A stretch of 6,193 nucleotides of DNA from assembly GCA_014799525.1 (NCBI GenBank), contig JAAVHW010000043.1:9326-15518 (forward strand). The letters run 5' to 3'. This DNA is from Clostridiales bacterium (GTDB taxonomy: Bacteria > Bacillota > Clostridia > Christensenellales > CAG-917). Within the stretch, counting starts at the first letter, position 1, and every line of letters begins with the position of its first letter. Position numbers and translations under genes: made by a program. The notes beneath the pieces were generated by a model. The model worked only from the letters and a program-made list of their open reading frames with translations. It was not told the DNA's origin and ran no database searches. Below are positions 5,113 to 6,193 of the stretch, piece after piece.

Positions 5113-5586
5113 ATGGAAAAGATTGAGAGCTTCAAGGTCAATCATCTTGTGCTTGAGAAGGGACTTTACGTATCAAGGCGCGATTATAAGGACGGCTTGG
5201 CTGTGACTACGTTCGATATGCGCATGACTGCGCCAAACCGCGAGCCAGTGATGGATATGCCCGCGCTTCATACAATTGAGCACTTGTCCGCTACGTTTTT
5301 GAGAAATTGTGCGCGCAAGGACGAGGTTGTGTATTTCGGACCCATGGGATGTAGGACGGGCTGTTATCTGCTTATGTTCGGCGAGCTTGAGCCAAAGGAC
5401 GTGTACGGGCTTGTAATAGAGCTTTGCGACTTCATCTTGAATTTTGTCGGCGATATCCCAGGGGCTAAGGCGGAGGAGTGCGGCAACTACCTTGAACAAA
5501 ATCTCAATATGGCAAAATACTATATTGCAAGATACAAGAAGAGTTTGCAGGAAGAGAAAAATTTTGTTTATAAACAAAATTTTTAA
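5113..5586 (+). CDS. luxS: S-ribosylhomocysteine lyase LuxS
   Basis: LuxS cleaves S-ribosylhomocysteine to homocysteine and DPD, the precursor of autoinducer-2, in the activated methyl cycle. The 157-residue cytoplasmic protein has normal family length. The metal site is complete: HTIEH (His53 and His57, with Glu56 as general base) and Cys123 in ECGNY. The catalytic cysteine is Cys80 in GPMGCRTG. The N-terminal ESFKVNH (residues 5-11) is also typical. Translation starts at the ATG behind AGAGGTG. The gene stands alone, with no pfs/mtnN or methionine genes in view. Odd point: residues 149-157 (KNFVYKQNF) and the first base of the stop codon are encoded entirely by a perfect palindrome followed by heptamer repeats, so the C-terminal tail is probably not ancestral. 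All catalytic residues precede it, so activity is expected. Confidence 0.97.
   Translation: MEKIESFKVNHLVLEKGLYVSRRDYKDGLAVTTFDMRMTAPNREPVMDMPALHTIEHLSATFLRNCARKDEVVYFGPMGCRTGCYLLMFGELEPKDVYGLVIELCDFILNFVGDIPGAKAEECGNYLEQNLNMAKYYIARYKKSLQEEKNFVYKQNF
5557..5584. repeat. Perfect 28-bp palindrome across the luxS 3' end
   Basis: AAAAATTTTGTTTA at 5557-5570 is followed directly by its exact reverse complement at 5571-5584. It is almost pure A+T and covers the last nine luxS codons plus the first base of the stop. Its transcript could fold into a long AT-rich hairpin. It directly precedes the (GTGAAGA)n array, and together they look like one inserted dispersed repeat. Confidence 0.9.
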
Positions 5587-5628
5587 GTGAATAGTGAAAA
5601 GTGAAGAGTGAAGAGTGAAGAGTGAAGA
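5587..5628. repeat. Heptanucleotide tandem array (GTGAAGA)n
   Basis: Six contiguous 7-base units: GTGAATA, GTGAAAA, then four perfect GTGAAGA, followed by a decayed AGTGGAG. The array starts two bases after the palindrome, at the end of the luxS stop codon. Variant units at the 5' edge and identical ones inside fit slippage expansion. Copy number could differ between strains. Confidence 0.93.
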
Positions 5629-5692
5629 AGTGGAGATTTGAAGAGAATAAGTAAGATAATCCACAAACAATATCAAATAAACTCACCAAAAT

Positions 5693-5729
5693 AAAAGTGG
5701 CACGGTGCAAAGCACTGTGCCACTTTTTT
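5693..5729 (+). terminator. Terminator between luxS and the convergent surface-protein gene
   Basis: AAAAGTGGCACGGTGC (5693-5708) pairs with 5712-5727 over 16 bp, with one G-U and a 3-base AAA loop, followed by T's through 5729. It serves luxS. On the minus strand the stem has one C-A mismatch but still ends in TTTT, so it can probably also end the convergent gene whose stop lies 25 bases away. Confidence 0.9.
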
Positions 5730-5753
5730 AGCGTCCTAAGCTATCTTTGAGAA

Positions 5754-6193
5754 TTATTCCTCATCAACAGCTTCTTTCTTTTTGCCGATAACACCTTTCT
5801 TTTTGAGTACGAGAAGGGTGACGACAACAGCCGCAATTACGACTACGGGGATACATACGCCAAGCACGATTGCAAGCGTATTATCCTTTGCTTGAGCGCC
5901 AATCACTTCGAGTGCGCCAGTTTCGCGGTTGTAGTAGTAGCCCGTGAATGTGATTGTATCACCGTCGACTACAACCTTGCCGAACGTCTGAGAATCGAGA
6001 GTATGAAGTATGCTCTTATCTCCGTCAAACTTGGGAGTCACTTCATCGTTCTCCTGATAGTTGTAGAACTTTGTTCCCATTGTGCCGAGAGTGATGTAGA
6101 GTACGCCGTTTCCATCGTGGCTGAGTACGCCGTCCTTGGAGACCTTCTCCGTCATATTTCCTTCGCCATCAAGGAGGTAGGTTGAGGTATAGG
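5754..6193 (-). CDS. C-terminal part of a membrane-anchored surface protein (runs off the window)
   Basis: The frame is open to the window edge. About 146 residues are visible, including 12 codons before the first ATG in view (TSTYLLDGEGNMTEK), so that ATG is internal and the start lies outside. The visible part has an extracellular region rich in Gly, Thr and Tyr (LSHDGNGVLYITLGTMGTKF; VVVDGDTITFTGYYYN), then a hydrophobic helix (TLAIVLGVCIPVVVIAAVV and on to about LLVL), then a basic tail KKKGVIGKKK and an acidic end EAVDEE. This is a C-terminal anchor with the bulk outside and the tail inside. There is no LPXTG, so it is not a standard sortase substrate. The extracellular motifs suggest beta-rich repeats, but the family cannot be named from this fragment. 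It converges on luxS and probably shares the terminator at 5693-5729. Confidence 0.85.
   Translation of the reverse strand, partial: YTSTYLLDGEGNMTEKVSKDGVLSHDGNGVLYITLGTMGTKFYNYQENDEVTPKFDGDKSILHTLDSQTFGKVVVDGDTITFTGYYYNRETGALEVIGAQAKDNTLAIVLGVCIPVVVIAAVVVTLLVLKKKGVIGKKKEAVDEE

Noticed and set aside
5173..5710. Minus-strand frames opposite luxS
   Set aside because: They are antisense to an unmistakable luxS, and their repetitive FTLHSSLFT segment is just the translated heptamer array.
5892..6185. Plus-strand frame opposite the C-terminally anchored protein
   Set aside because: The minus-strand frame continues to the window edge and has a coherent anchor and basic tail. The plus frame is its shadow.

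Overview
The window looks like a chromosomal fragment of a Clostridia-type member of the Bacillota, probably gut-associated. This is inference from style: AT-rich intergenic regions with consensus sigma-A-like promoters, AGGAGG ribosome binding sites, a lipoprotein with BspA-type leucine-rich repeats, a clostridial-looking LuxS, and short dispersed repeats ((GTGAAGA)n and GAA-loop mini-hairpins) of a kind common in such genomes. No rRNA, tRNA, CRISPR array or intact insertion sequence is visible.

Layout. Bases 1-277 hold no convincing gene, only a degenerate ~80-bp tandem repeat and an intrinsic terminator. Bases 278-1483 (minus) encode a surface lipoprotein with an Asn/Asp-rich linker and C-terminal BspA-like repeats. 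Bases 1484-1970 form a divergent intergenic region. Its minus strand carries what looks like a complete regulatory RNA leader: an extended -10 promoter, a ~100-nt long-stem element starting at the predicted +1, then overlapping antiterminator-like and terminator hairpins, all upstream of the lipoprotein gene. Its plus strand carries a strong promoter for the next operon. Bases 1971-4093 (plus) are two translationally coupled paralogues, each with a cytoplasmic zinc ribbon, one membrane helix and three copies of an ~85-90-residue extracellular repeat. Bases 4262-4960 encode an MgtC/SapB-family membrane protein with its own promoters and terminator. Bases 5113-5586 encode LuxS; its last nine codons lie in a perfect 28-bp palindrome that abuts a (GTGAAGA)n array. 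Bases 5754-6193 (minus) are the 3' end of a membrane-anchored surface protein that continues past the window edge.

How it fits together. Four of the six genes encode envelope proteins with an extracytoplasmic or membrane domain (lipoprotein, zinc-ribbon pair, C-terminally anchored protein). MgtC and LuxS look like independently transcribed single genes. The best candidates for something undescribed are the minus-strand leader RNA at 1609-1757 and the zinc-ribbon/transmembrane/repeat protein pair. No biochemical function can be assigned to either from sequence alone.
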